DNA of 33,511 nt from Bacteroidota bacterium (GTDB lineage Bacteria > Bacteroidota > Rhodothermia > Rhodothermales > Bin80). The notes below the pieces were generated by a model. That model saw only the letters and a list, made by a program, of their open reading frames with translations. It did not search any database and was not told the origin of the DNA. The stretch covers positions 1 through 33,511 of the forward strand of contig JAPPNA010000061.1 in NCBI GenBank assembly GCA_028873925.1. Direction: 5' to 3'. Shown piece by piece: positions 25,446-33,511 of the stretch. Both the position numbers and the translations under genes were made by a program. Positions within the stretch are counted from its first letter, which is position 1; each line of letters begins with the position of its first letter.

Positions 25446-25876
25446 ACCGGATGCGTGTGCTCTGGTGTATGGTGCTGATCTACGCCCTGTCGGGTACGCA
25501 AGGGGCTTCGGCCCAGCGATTCCCGGGTGAGCCCGCCTGGAAACTGCTGATTGAGCACGAAGGAGTCGTGGTGAAGTACATCCGCTACAGAGAGGCAAAT
25601 TCCGTGGGTGACGGGGTCGTCATACTGCTGGAGAATACCAACTCATATACGGTGCGGTATCGCTTTACCGTGGTTTTCCGTTCGGAGGGTGCGGAGGAGG
25701 ATGCCTTGGCGGAGGGAGAACTCATGGCCGGTGCCATGAAGACCGGAGACAGCGAGGGTCTGTTCTGGATCCCGTTTGAAGACGGGCGGGCCATCCGGCA
25801 GGTCGGCCTGCGCGGCTACAGGTTCACGCGGGTAGTAGACCCCATGGCCGGACCGCATGACCGGGCCCGCAGCTGA
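25442..25876 (+). CDS. Small secreted protein of unknown function
   Basis: 144 residues starting with GTG at 25442 (GTGA overlap with transketolase); an ATG at 25451 is an alternative. A signal peptide (about 4-24, ending GASAQ) precedes a beta-rich domain with strands around [31 protein letters not shown] and a C-terminal RGYRFTRV. It looks like a small Ig-like or immunoglobulin-fold envelope protein, but no family is recognised. The last residues (DRARS) are read from a repeat element that also occurs twice downstream, so the C-terminus may have been altered by a rearrangement. Confidence 0.7.
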   Translation: MNRMRVLWCMVLIYALSGTQGASAQRFPGEPAWKLLIEHEGVVVKYIRYREANSVGDGVVILLENTNSYTVRYRFTVVFRSEGAEEDALAEGELMAGAMKTGDSEGLFWIPFEDGRAIRQVGLRGYRFTRVVDPMAGPHDRARS

Positions 25877-26020
25877 GTCAATGGCACGCCCCGTTTATCC
25901 GGCGCATCACTGGACACTTTACCGGGCCCGCAGCTGAGACAGCCGTTCAGGCGCAGAAGGTGCGCGTCATTGACGGTGACCGGAGCACATTACCGGACCC
26001 GCAGCAACGGCTGAGACAGC
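25861..26020. repeat. Three-copy repeat of a T9SS C-terminal tail sequence
   Basis: A 17-base sequence (CCGGGCCCGCAGCTGAG) occurs exactly at 25861-25877 and 25922-25938. A third, diverged copy with the same flanks lies at 25993-26020, where it encodes the true C-terminal tail of the metallopeptidase on the minus strand (SQPLLRVR then stop). Copy 2 read on the minus strand gives ERLSQLRAR and a stop; copy 1 has lost the stop. Spacing is about 61-70 bases. Confidence 0.75.
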
Positions 26021-28044
26021 TGCTGGTCTCCCGCGGTTATCCGCAGGAGGTACATCCCGGCAGGCTGGTCGGAGAGGTCCAGCGTACGGGTATGCAGGCC
26101 GGCGGGCTCTGTCACTTGCCGAAAGACCATCACGCGTTGTCCCAGTATATTGAATACCTCCACGCGTACCGGTGCGGCGCGGTCAAGGCTGTAAGTGATG
26201 TGGGTAGTGGTCCGAAACGGATTGGGATAATTGGGCTCCAAGTGAAGTGAGCCGGGCTGTTCGGGTATCCGGGCTATGTGTGTCGGGTAGGCGGAGTCCC
26301 GAAACAGCCGGTTGATCAGGGCCACATTCTCACCTCCGTAAAAGTCAATGTCGGCCTGTACGAGGGCCTGGACGGCGCTTTCCATCGTGAACGGTCGACC
26401 CATGTAAGCGTGCGAAATAAGGACCAGACGGTCGGTCTGATATTTGCCGTTGATGCCCCAGAGTTGCAGCAGCACATTGGCCATAATCGTGCCATCCAGA
26501 TAGATGTCGCATCGCACGCCCGAGTCTGCCCGGCAGGTGGCACGGTTATAGGTCCGACTGGGGTCAATATATCGGCCAGGCCAAAAACTCCAAGCTCCAT
26601 CCGAGCGGATACCGGCATCCCAGTCAAACACCTGCCGCCAGTCCCGCGGCGGAATTACGCCGCGTTCAATCAGATCGCGCGTATGCGAGAGGGCCCAATA
26701 GTCGGCGAACCCTTCGTGGTAAGCATCGCCTTCTCCTGGGATGCCGATATCAACGGGCGCGCTGCTGTACAGCACGGCGTGGCCGTACTCGTGCAGAATA
26801 ACCTCCGCATCTTCGCCATCATCCACACCGCCGGTGCCGAAAATAAGTAAATTCTTGATGTCACTGTAGCGGGAATTATCGGATGTGGTTCCGTTAACTC
26901 TCACATTCACCACCTTTTCCCTGATCGGCCGTCCAATATCCAGGGACTGAATGTACACCTGCGACGCATGGATATGATAATAGGCCATGACCGCCTGAAA
27001 ATGATCATCATCCCGTTGGAACAGGAAAGAGTCGGGATCCGCCAGGGCTGGCGGGGTATACAGGCCCGGCGTTTCCCTGATGGCGACATAGGGGCCTTCC
27101 AGACGGTATAGGGAGTCGGCACCCAGCGTGATCTCCTCCAGATCCACCTCCACAAGCTGTTGCGCGAGCACATCTTGGTTTGTATCGCGGATGTCGCGAT
27201 AGAATCCTCCGTAGGGCACCCCGGCCATGGAAAGCGGGTCTGGATCCCAAATCAGGCCGCGTCCGGTCGTGTCGGTAGCGGTCCCGTGTGCAGACTTGTG
27301 CGTTGTATGATGGTATTTAAGTTGGTCGAAAATTCGGATCAGCTCTCCGGTCCGGGCATCAACAAGCACCCGCCAGGAACCTACACCTTCCGCAGGCGAC
27401 ACATCCACGCTCCAGATCAGGCGCGGATCAGGTTCAGGGTACATAAACAGCTTAGCGGAATGAATGTCAGCCTGACCGGTAGTCACGGCTGTACCGGCAA
27501 CGGAGCGGGCCTGTGCCTCACTGATAACGGATTGCGTGTCTGGAGCCTCCATCGGTTCAATGTGCGGCGCATAGCTGCTGTGGACCATCGTCGGCAGACC
27601 GCTATGCCCCAGGTTGATGTGCACATATCGCTCGTACACCGGAATCTCTCCCAGCACCTGCTGAAACGTAACATGCCGGATGCCGTGCGTGCCGGTGTCG
27701 CGGATCAGGCGAAGATTCGCGGGTGAAGCGATGCCGTAGCGATGCCCGTACTGATCCACCCAGGCCCGCGCGGTGGCTTCCGGCGTGGCCTGCACCGCCA
27801 TATTGGGGGACAGCCCGAATCCGGCCCGCCAGATATTGAGATCCGAATCAATAATGCCCCCGTCCACATGGGTCAGATTGAAGGTGCCGGTCGGGTCGCT
27901 TTGGGCCAGGTAGGCCCGCGAGGCCGGATTTATTGAGGATTGAGCCGGGGAGGTCTGACCAGCTGCTGCCGCAGCGACCAGCATCAGCCCGGACAGGAGG
28001 GCAATCCGACAAAAAACAGGCGGGCGGAGAGTAGGACAATTCAT
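25990..28044 (-). CDS. Secreted HExxH metallopeptidase with FTP-like prodomain and T9SS sorting domain
   Basis: Zinc metalloprotease of the gluzincin clan (M36/fungalysin- or M4-like), 684 residues. A signal peptide (about 1-29) and an FTP/PepSY-like propeptide (about 45-240, with WRVLVDARTGELI at the end) precede the catalytic domain. The zinc site is H418-E419-Y420-G421-H422, with the third ligand E444 in HEGFADYW. The C-terminal 85 residues form a T9SS type A sorting domain starting at EPNYPNPF (603-610) and ending in RVR. T9SS cargo is exported across the outer membrane after Sec export. The gene is convergent with the small secreted gene and divergent from the amidase. Confidence 0.9.
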   Translation of the reverse strand: MNCPTLRPPVFCRIALLSGLMLVAAAAAGQTSPAQSSINPASRAYLAQSDPTGTFNLTHVDGGIIDSDLNIWRAGFGLSPNMAVQATPEATARAWVDQYGHRYGIASPANLRLIRDTGTHGIRHVTFQQVLGEIPVYERYVHINLGHSGLPTMVHSSYAPHIEPMEAPDTQSVISEAQARSVAGTAVTTGQADIHSAKLFMYPEPDPRLIWSVDVSPAEGVGSWRVLVDARTGELIRIFDQLKYHHTTHKSAHGTATDTTGRGLIWDPDPLSMAGVPYGGFYRDIRDTNQDVLAQQLVEVDLEEITLGADSLYRLEGPYVAIRETPGLYTPPALADPDSFLFQRDDDHFQAVMAYYHIHASQVYIQSLDIGRPIREKVVNVRVNGTTSDNSRYSDIKNLLIFGTGGVDDGEDAEVILHEYGHAVLYSSAPVDIGIPGEGDAYHEGFADYWALSHTRDLIERGVIPPRDWRQVFDWDAGIRSDGAWSFWPGRYIDPSRTYNRATCRADSGVRCDIYLDGTIMANVLLQLWGINGKYQTDRLVLISHAYMGRPFTMESAVQALVQADIDFYGGENVALINRLFRDSAYPTHIARIPEQPGSLHLEPNYPNPFRTTTHITYSLDRAAPVRVEVFNILGQRVMVFRQVTEPAGLHTRTLDLSDQPAGMYLLRITAGDQQLSQPLLRVR

Positions 28045-28256
28045 TCTTTTGAAAATTGGAAATAATTCATGAGCTGCAGCGCAGAGGTCTGAAACAGCAT
28101 CAGATCGGCAACGAACTCAGTTTGGTGGCCACAATCCATCTGAATATCCAGTTAAACGCATAGAGCCGAAAACAGTGCCGGATCGGTGGGGTCTACCAGC
28201 GTCCATCAATATCGAGCGTCCGTTGGCCTATTTTGCAGGGTCCACCGATATCCACC

Positions 28257-29942
28257 ATGAGACTCACGCGGCGACAATTTGCTGCCCTGCTGACTTCACT
28301 GGGTGTCTCCAACACCTCGTTTGCTCAGGTACTGGCGGATGCTAAGGGCCCCATTACGTCCGCTACGATTGCGTGTGCGGAAGACATCGCGGGACTGACG
28401 CTGACCGCCGGGCAGCGGGAGCAGCTGGTGGAAGATCTGGAGGAACTCCTTGAACAGTACAAGAGCCTGCGGGCGCTCAGGATCCCCAACGATATTCCGC
28501 CGGCACTGGTTTTCGATCCGACTCTGGCTGGCGTATCAGCGGCAGCCGACACGCACAGTCTGTACTGGTCACCGGAGGAAGTGGAACGGCCGCTTCGCGC
28601 GGAGGATCTGGCATTCATGTCGGTGGCTGAGCTGGCATGGCTCCTGCGCAGCCGGCAGGTAACATCGGTAGCTCTGACGGAGCTTTACCTGGCCAGGCTC
28701 AAGCAGTATGACCCGGTCCTGGAAGCCGTGGTCACCTATACGGAGGAGCGAGCCTTCCTACAGGCATCACGCGCGGATGAGGAGCTGGATGCAGGCATAT
28801 GGCGTGGCCCGCTGCACGGGGTCCCGTACGGTGCTAAGGATCTGCTGGCAACCACCGGCTACGCGACCACCTGGGGTGCTATGCCGTATCGGAGTCAGCA
28901 GATCAACTCGGATGCCACGGTGATTCAGAAGCTGGAGCTGGCCGGTGCCGTGCTGGTGGCAAAACTGACCTTGGGGGCACTGGCGTGGGGGGATGTCTGG
29001 TTTGGGGGCAAAACGAAGAACCCTTGGAATATTGAGCAGGGATCCAGCGGCTCCTCAGCCGGCCCGGGATCCGCAGTTGCCGCCGGGCTGGTGGGATTTG
29101 CCATTGGGTCGGAAACTCTGGGATCCATAATCTCGCCCTCAACGCGCAACGGCGTAACAGGGCATCGACCCACCTTCGGCCGGGTAAGTCGCCATGGAGC
29201 TATGACCCTTTCCTGGTCGATGGATAAGTTGGGGCCGATGGCACGGTCCGCGCTGGATTGCGCACTGGTGTTTGAAGCCATCCGGGGACGCGACCCGTTG
29301 GACCCGGTGTCGGTCAGTGCGCCGTTTGAATTTGCGGCGGATCCCGATCCGGGCGGCCTGCGCGTTGGGGTGGTGGCATCGGCATTCGACCGCGATTACC
29401 GCAACCGCGAAGCCGATAGGGCATCATTGGAGGTTATCAGGAGCTTGGGCATTGAGACCGTACCGGTGACGTTACCAGAGGATCTTCCCGTTGATGCCAT
29501 GCTGATGACGCTCGGCGTGGAGGCCGCTGCCGCCTTTGATGACCTGACCCTTTCCGGGGGTGTGGATGCCATGGTGCGGCAGGGCCCCGATACCTGGCCC
29601 CATGAATTCCGCAAATCCCGATTTATCCCCGCAGTTGAATTCATTCAGGCCAACAGAGCCCGCACGCTCCTGATGCAGCGGATGGCGGAAGTGATGCGGT
29701 CGGTGGATGTCATCATCGCGCCCACCTTCGGCGGCAGCACCCTGGGCATTACCAATCTGACCGGTCACCCGGCGGTAACGCTGCCCAATGCGTTTCACGA
29801 TGTACCCGACGCTCCAGACCGAAAAAGCCCCGGCAGTATCACGTTTGTAGGCGGTCTGTATCAGGATGCGGCCGTGTTGCGTCTGGCCCATGCCTTCCAG
29901 ATGGCTACGGATTTTCATCTCCGCCGACCTCCTATTCATTAA
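28257..29942 (+). CDS. Tat-exported amidase signature family hydrolase
   Basis: Amidase signature hydrolase, 561 residues from the ATG at 28257. A twin-arginine signal (LTRRQFAAL, Arg 5-6) at the N-terminus points to Tat export in folded form. The Ser-cisSer-Lys triad is visible as K194 (YGAKDLL), cis-Ser S267 in GSSGSSAGP and nucleophile S290 in SETLGS. Residues 30-110 form an accessory N-terminal region. The order and spacing match AS-family amidases with the extended GSSGSSAGP loop. Substrate is unknown; amidases of this family hydrolyse a range of amides. The 212-base gap upstream, shared with the divergent metallopeptidase, shows no clear promoter. Confidence 0.9.
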   Translation: MRLTRRQFAALLTSLGVSNTSFAQVLADAKGPITSATIACAEDIAGLTLTAGQREQLVEDLEELLEQYKSLRALRIPNDIPPALVFDPTLAGVSAAADTHSLYWSPEEVERPLRAEDLAFMSVAELAWLLRSRQVTSVALTELYLARLKQYDPVLEAVVTYTEERAFLQASRADEELDAGIWRGPLHGVPYGAKDLLATTGYATTWGAMPYRSQQINSDATVIQKLELAGAVLVAKLTLGALAWGDVWFGGKTKNPWNIEQGSSGSSAGPGSAVAAGLVGFAIGSETLGSIISPSTRNGVTGHRPTFGRVSRHGAMTLSWSMDKLGPMARSALDCALVFEAIRGRDPLDPVSVSAPFEFAADPDPGGLRVGVVASAFDRDYRNREADRASLEVIRSLGIETVPVTLPEDLPVDAMLMTLGVEAAAAFDDLTLSGGVDAMVRQGPDTWPHEFRKSRFIPAVEFIQANRARTLLMQRMAEVMRSVDVIIAPTFGGSTLGITNLTGHPAVTLPNAFHDVPDAPDRKSPGSITFVGGLYQDAAVLRLAHAFQMATDFHLRRPPIH

Positions 29943-30087
29943 GAATGGCCCGAGTTGGAACATATTGCGATCCAATAGATTGACAGCGATGTACCCGATG
30001 GTGTGCTGGTGCCAGTAGTCAGTTCAGAGCGGCCCGCCCTTGCCCGGGCCAGCGGATGTGCCCCCACCCACAAATTCAGCTGAGGTC

Positions 30088-31191
30088 GTGCCCAAAAGAC
30101 AGATTAGCAGACATCTGAGTTCTGAGCGCCTGAGATTGTCTGACTTCAAGTACGAAATCCCCAAGGGGCTGATTGCCAAGTATCCGGCGGAGCCCCGCGA
30201 TTCCTCCCGCCTTATGGTGGTCGATCATGTTAAGGAAACCATTGAGCACCGGCGGTTTACCGACATCGTGGAGTACTTCTCGGCCGGAGATGTGCTGGTG
30301 GTCAATGATACCAAGGTATTCCCGGCCCGCCTGATCGGGACCAAAGAGAAGACCGGTGCCCGGATTGAAGTATTTCTGCTGCGTGAACTGAATCCGAAAA
30401 GCCGGCTGTGGGATGTCATCGTGGATCCGGCTCGAAAGATCAGAATCGGCAACAAAATCGTATTTCGGGAGGATCTGTACGCGGAGGTGATTGACAATAC
30501 AACGTCCCGCGGCAGGACCATCCGGTTCCACTTTGATGGCAGCCATGAGATGACCTGCAGCGAAACGCTGTACCGCAAAATCCGCGAAGTGGGTCAGACC
30601 CCGCTGCCCCCATACATCAAGCGGGCACCGGAAAAGGAGGACAGTACGCGGTACCAGACCATGTTTGCCAAACACAGAGGGGCGGTGGCGGCACCGACAG
30701 CCGGGCTCCACTGGACACCTGAGCTGGTGCGGAAACTGACGGACAAAGGGGTCAGGGTGCTGCCGGTTACGCTGCACATCGGGCTTGGTACGTTTCGGAA
30801 TGTGGAGGTGGAGGATCTGACCAAGCACAATATGGACTCTGAAAACTTCACGATCTCCAAAGAAACGGCGGATGCGGTCAACCAGGCCCTGGAATCGTCG
30901 GTGAACAAAGTTACCATCAACGGAACGACGGTAGTTCGTGCGGTGGAAACCAATCTGATGGTGTCCCGGCGCCTCAAGCCCGGTACGGGGTGGACCAATA
31001 AGTTCATCTACCCGCCCTACGAGTTTGCCATCACCGAGCGGCTCATCACCAATTTCCATCGCCCCCGCAGCACGCTGATGATGTTGACGGCGGCCCGGGC
31101 CGGCTATGATCTGCTGCTGGAAGCCTACCAGAAGGCCATTGAGCAGAAGTATCGCCTGTATTCCTTCGGTGATGCTATGTTCATCATTTAA
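30088..31191 (+). CDS. queA: S-adenosylmethionine:tRNA ribosyltransferase-isomerase
   Basis: QueA makes epoxyqueuosine in the tRNA wobble position by transferring the ribosyl moiety of SAM to preQ1. The body is complete: LSDFKYEIPKGLIAKYPAEPRDSSRLMV at the N-terminus (given here in part: the RDSSRLMV signature), VVNDTKVFPARL, GLHWTPEL, HIGLGTFR and NFHRPRST. The start is uncertain. Family members begin at or just before LSDF, which here would need CTG at 30130 or TTG at 30136. The GTG at 30088 gives 367 residues with 14 extra. The gene is 10 bases before ispD and begins a queA-ispD-ispF-dedA run. Confidence 0.92.
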   Translation: MPKRQISRHLSSERLRLSDFKYEIPKGLIAKYPAEPRDSSRLMVVDHVKETIEHRRFTDIVEYFSAGDVLVVNDTKVFPARLIGTKEKTGARIEVFLLRELNPKSRLWDVIVDPARKIRIGNKIVFREDLYAEVIDNTTSRGRTIRFHFDGSHEMTCSETLYRKIREVGQTPLPPYIKRAPEKEDSTRYQTMFAKHRGAVAAPTAGLHWTPELVRKLTDKGVRVLPVTLHIGLGTFRNVEVEDLTKHNMDSENFTISKETADAVNQALESSVNKVTINGTTVVRAVETNLMVSRRLKPGTGWTNKFIYPPYEFAITERLITNFHRPRSTLMMLTAARAGYDLLLEAYQKAIEQKYRLYSFGDAMFII

Positions 31192-31201
31192 GTGATGGCA
31201 T

Positions 31202-31894
31202 ATGGGGCGCGTTTGCGTCGTGATTCCCGCAGCCGGGGAGGGAACGAGGATGGGCGGGCTGCCCAAGCAGTTCAACACTCTGGGCGATTCTCCGCTGCTG
31301 TACCAGACCGCATGGGCATTTGAGTGCCATAATAGGGTGGATGACATCGTGGTGGCGGCACCGGCAGACACCACCGCGCATGCGCGGCACCTGATGAGCG
31401 GCATCAGTAAGCTCGTCCGGGTGGTCGCCGGAGGGGCCACGCGACAGGAATCGGTGGCAGCCGGGTTGGCGGCTGCACCCAGGGATTCGGTAATTGTACT
31501 GGTCCACGATGCCGCACGCCCCTTCATTGAGGCCGCCGCTATTACTGAGGTAATAGCGGCGGTCGTGTTGCACGGAGCCGCAGCGTTGGCCGTGCCTGTG
31601 GCAGACACGGTACGCTATGCGGAGGGCGGTTTTTTCACCGGCGAGGCTTCCCGCAGGAACCTGTTTGCCGTCCAGACCCCCCAGGGATTCCGACGCAGCC
31701 TGCTTGCGGAGGCCTTTGAATCCTGCGTGCCGGATGGGGCGGCAACTGACGAGGTGGCGCTGGTCCGCGCCTGCGGGCATGCGGTAGCCCGGGTGCCGGG
31801 TCGTGCGGGGAATTTCAAGATCACCACCGGTGAAGACTGGCATCGGGCCGAGCGCCGATGGCCTGCCTTCGCACGGCGCAATTACGAAAGCTGA
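31202..31894 (+). CDS. ispD: 2-C-methyl-D-erythritol 4-phosphate cytidylyltransferase
   Basis: IspD, 230 residues: MEP pathway step forming CDP-ME from CTP and MEP. The nucleotide-binding [16 protein letters not shown], the GGATRQESV segment, [18 protein letters not shown] and [11 protein letters not shown] are all present, with the TDE active-site acidic motif in GAATDEVAL. The C-terminus has a diverged KITTGEDW (the usual family motif). Its TGA shares a base with the ispF ATG, giving ispD-ispF coupling, as in many bacteria where they are adjacent or fused. Confidence 0.95.
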   Translation: MGRVCVVIPAAGEGTRMGGLPKQFNTLGDSPLLYQTAWAFECHNRVDDIVVAAPADTTAHARHLMSGISKLVRVVAGGATRQESVAAGLAAAPRDSVIVLVHDAARPFIEAAAITEVIAAVVLHGAAALAVPVADTVRYAEGGFFTGEASRRNLFAVQTPQGFRRSLLAEAFESCVPDGAATDEVALVRACGHAVARVPGRAGNFKITTGEDWHRAERRWPAFARRNYES

Positions 31895-32373
31895 TGGGAT
31901 TACGCGTCGGAATCGGGTACGATGTGCACCGGCTCGCGAAAGGGCGGCCGCTTATGTTGGGCGGCATAGAAATTGCGCACACGCACGGGCTGCTGGGCCA
32001 CTCGGATGCGGATGTGCTGCTGCACGCCATCATTGATGCCATGCTGGGGGCGGCGGCCCTGGGAGACATAGGACATCATTTTCCGGACACCGATCCTGAC
32101 TGGAAAGGAGCCGACAGCACCCGCCTGCTGCACATCGCAGCCGGGCACATTAGGGCTGCGGGATATGGAGTGGCCAATGTGGATGCCACGGTGGTACTCG
32201 AACAGCCCCACCTGCAACCGCACATTCCGGCGATGCGCTCGGCCATCGCTGGCGCACTTCGGATTGAGACCGGCCGCGTATCGGTTAAGGCCACGACCCA
32301 TGAAAAACTCGGCCCCATCGGCCGTGCAGAGGGAATTGCCGCCTGGGCCGTATGTCTGTTGGAAAAACTGTGA
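31894..32373 (+). CDS. ispF: 2-C-methyl-D-erythritol 2,4-cyclodiphosphate synthase
   Basis: IspF, 159 residues: cyclises CDP-ME 2-phosphate to MEcPP with loss of CMP. Zinc ligands D10 and H12 (GYDVHRL) and H44 (SDADVLLHA) are present, as is the [12 protein letters not shown] loop and the CMP-binding KATTHEKLG. The ATG at 31894 overlaps ispD by one base and begins at the first strand; upstream starts in frame lie in ispD. The gene precedes dedA by two bases. Confidence 0.96.
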   Translation: MGLRVGIGYDVHRLAKGRPLMLGGIEIAHTHGLLGHSDADVLLHAIIDAMLGAAALGDIGHHFPDTDPDWKGADSTRLLHIAAGHIRAAGYGVANVDATVVLEQPHLQPHIPAMRSAIAGALRIETGRVSVKATTHEKLGPIGRAEGIAAWAVCLLEKL

Positions 32374-32375
32374 CC

Positions 32376-32984
32376 ATGGAAGAACTTTTTCGCGGGATAG
32401 CGGAACAGATAGCCTCCATACCCGCCGTATGGGGCTATTTGATCATATTCCTGTTCACCTGGCTGGAAAATATCACGCCCCCGATTCCCGGCGACATGAT
32501 CGTGGTGTTCGGAGGTTACGTCGCAGCCACCGGCTCGCTGGATCTGGTGGTGCTGGTGGTCATCAGCACGATGGGGGCGGCTGCGGGCTTTATGTGCATG
32601 TATGCGTTGGGACGTTCCGCAGGCCCGGCGGTGCTCCGGTCACGTCTGTTGCGCTGGATCCCGCAGGATCCGATTGAACGCACCACCCGGTGGATGACGC
32701 GCTGGGGGCTGGTACTGATACTGATCAACCGCTTTCTGGCCGTGGCCCGGGCTGTCGTTTCGCTGCTGGCTGGAATTGCGCGGATTCCTGTCCCGGGGGT
32801 CGCCGTATGTGCCACCCTCAGTGCGCTGTTGTGGACTGCGCTCCTGGCGGTTCTGGGGTATTTCATCGGTACGGAGTGGGAGCGCATCGTGGAGTTTCTG
32901 GGGCAGTACAGCCGCGTGGTATCGGCGGTGGTGGCGGCCTGGCTGGTATGGCAGGCGGTCAGGATGATCCGCCGGCGACGCTGA
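32376..32984 (+). CDS. DedA/SNARE-associated family membrane protein
   Basis: DedA-type integral membrane protein, 202 residues, four to five spans. Family motifs are ENITPPIPGDMIVVFGGYVA near the N-terminus, the GxxxG-like AGFMCMYALGRSAG, and NRFLAVARAVVSLLAGIARIP in the third block. DedA proteins are implicated in lipid-carrier (undecaprenyl phosphate) or phosphatidylglycerol flipping and envelope homeostasis; the transported species here is unknown. The ATG at 32376 lies two bases after the ispF stop. Adjacent MEP-pathway genes give a plausible, but only inferred, link to isoprenoid lipid carriers. Confidence 0.88.
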   Translation: MEELFRGIAEQIASIPAVWGYLIIFLFTWLENITPPIPGDMIVVFGGYVAATGSLDLVVLVVISTMGAAAGFMCMYALGRSAGPAVLRSRLLRWIPQDPIERTTRWMTRWGLVLILINRFLAVARAVVSLLAGIARIPVPGVAVCATLSALLWTALLAVLGYFIGTEWERIVEFLGQYSRVVSAVVAAWLVWQAVRMIRRRR

Positions 32985-33040
32985 TGAAACTCAACCCGAT
33001 CCGGGTTCGTTATATAAGGCTGTCCTATGGGTATTGTTTG

Positions 33041-33113
33041 GCTGGCGTAGCTCAACTGGCAGAGCAGCTGATTTGTAATCAGCAGGTTGGGGGTTCAAGT
33101 CCCTTCGCCAGCT
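33041..33113 (+). tRNA. tRNA-Thr(UGU)
   Basis: Seven-pair acceptor GCTGGCG/CGCCAGC with discriminator T, standard D and T arms (GGTTCAAGTCC), anticodon loop TTTGTAA giving anticodon TGT. The CCA end is not encoded (CTT follows). A TATATAAG stretch 30 bases upstream, at 33011, may be a -10 element. It is the first of four tRNAs before tuf. Confidence 0.97.
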
Positions 33114-33183
33114 CTTTATCAGGATTTTGAATGGCATTGGCACTGACGGCACGAGCGTGCGTAAAAGACAGGTTGCTGAAATC

Positions 33184-33265
33184 GGGCAGGTACCCAAGCG
33201 GTCAACGGGGGCAGACTGTAAATCTGCTGGCTAAGCCTTCGGAGGTTCGAATCCTTCCCTGCCCA
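33184..33265 (+). tRNA. tRNA-Tyr(GUA)
   Basis: 82 bases with a long variable arm typical of bacterial tRNA-Tyr. Acceptor GGGCAGG/CCTGCCC with discriminator A, anticodon loop CTGTAAA (GTA). CCA is not encoded (CCC follows). The G34 makes it a queuosine target, as is fitting near queA. Confidence 0.97.
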
Positions 33266-33269
33266 CCCT

Positions 33270-33342
33270 GCGAGAGTAGCTCAGTTGGTAGAGCATCAGC
33301 CTTCCAAGCTGGATGTCGCGAGTTCGAATCTCGTCTCTCGCT
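33270..33342 (+). tRNA. tRNA-Gly(UCC)
   Basis: Acceptor GCGAGAG/CTCTCGC with discriminator T; anticodon loop CTTCCAA (TCC). The 3' CCA is encoded at 33343-33345, unlike the first two tRNAs of the cluster. Only four bases separate it from tRNA-Tyr. Confidence 0.97.
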
Positions 33343-33347
33343 CCAAG

Positions 33348-33419
<72 letters not shown>

Positions 33420-33456
33420 CCAGTTACGTATTTGGGACAAATCTCGTCTAAGAGGT

Positions 33457-33511
33457 ATGGCAAAGGAAGTATTTCAGCGGACGAAGCCGCATGTGAATGT
33501 GGGCACGATCG
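33457..33511 (+). CDS. tuf: Elongation factor Tu, N-terminal fragment
   Basis: The first 18 residues, MAKEVFQRTKPHVNVGTI, are the conserved EF-Tu N-terminus just before its GTP-binding P-loop; the window ends inside the gene. AGAGG at 33451-33455 serves as a ribosome binding site. Together with the four tRNAs it reproduces the tRNA-tufB arrangement known from E. coli. Confidence 0.95.
   Translation, partial: MAKEVFQRTKPHVNVGTI

Noticed and set aside
30076-31608. 510-codon minus-strand open frame
   Set aside because: It is antisense to queA and ispD, both clearly coding by conserved motifs; His/Arg-rich composition is typical of a shadow frame.

Overview
The window looks like a GC-rich chromosome segment from a member of the Bacteroidota/Rhodothermota/Balneolota group. 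The evidence is three small families largely confined to that group (DUF4293, DUF4296, DUF4837), two secreted proteins ending in type IX secretion (T9SS) C-terminal sorting domains, and a Bacteroidota-type promoter motif (TAnnTTTG). Dense, overlapping, mostly biosynthetic gene blocks are separated by two accessory patches. Family assignments are read from motifs; no database search was possible.

Layout. 248-1888 is an S41 (CtpA-type) protease. 2062-4084 is an ExbB/TolQ - small membrane protein - ExbD - ExbD proton-motive-force operon ending in a strong terminator. An NAD-type isocitrate dehydrogenase and a DUF4293 membrane protein follow (4159-5609). 5610-11411 is accessory: a relic of a group II intron 3' end, a 1469-residue secreted subtilisin with about 12 plant-like leucine-rich repeats and a T9SS tail, and an IS1634-like transposase remnant.

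11412-22117, on the minus strand, is a nearly gapless tryptophan operon. In transcription order it holds a leader region with a terminator, trpE, an unknown helical protein, trpS, trpG, trpD, trpC, trpF, trpB, trpA, DUF4837, DUF4296 and a family 2 glycosyltransferase. Most junctions overlap by 1-4 bases, which suggests translational coupling. The operon would make tryptophan from chorismate and also charge its tRNA.

22180-25876 (plus) holds a VKOR-DsbA disulfide-forming fusion, transketolase and a small secreted unknown. 25990-28044 (minus) is an FTP-domain HExxH metallopeptidase with a T9SS tail. 28257-29942 is a Tat-exported amidase. 30088-32984 is queA-ispD-ispF-dedA (queuosine tRNA modification, MEP isoprenoid steps, a membrane protein). 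The right end carries tRNA-Thr(UGU), tRNA-Tyr(GUA), tRNA-Gly(UCC), tRNA-Thr(GGU) and the first codons of tuf, the same order as the E. coli thrU-tyrU-glyT-thrT-tufB locus.

The signals most worth following are the trp leader, with five alternating complementary segments, a two-Trp-codon ORF and a terminator touching the trpE start; the LRR-subtilisin flanked by mobile-element relics; a Glu in place of catalytic Asp60 in TrpA; and the three-copy repeat of a T9SS tail at 25861-26020.
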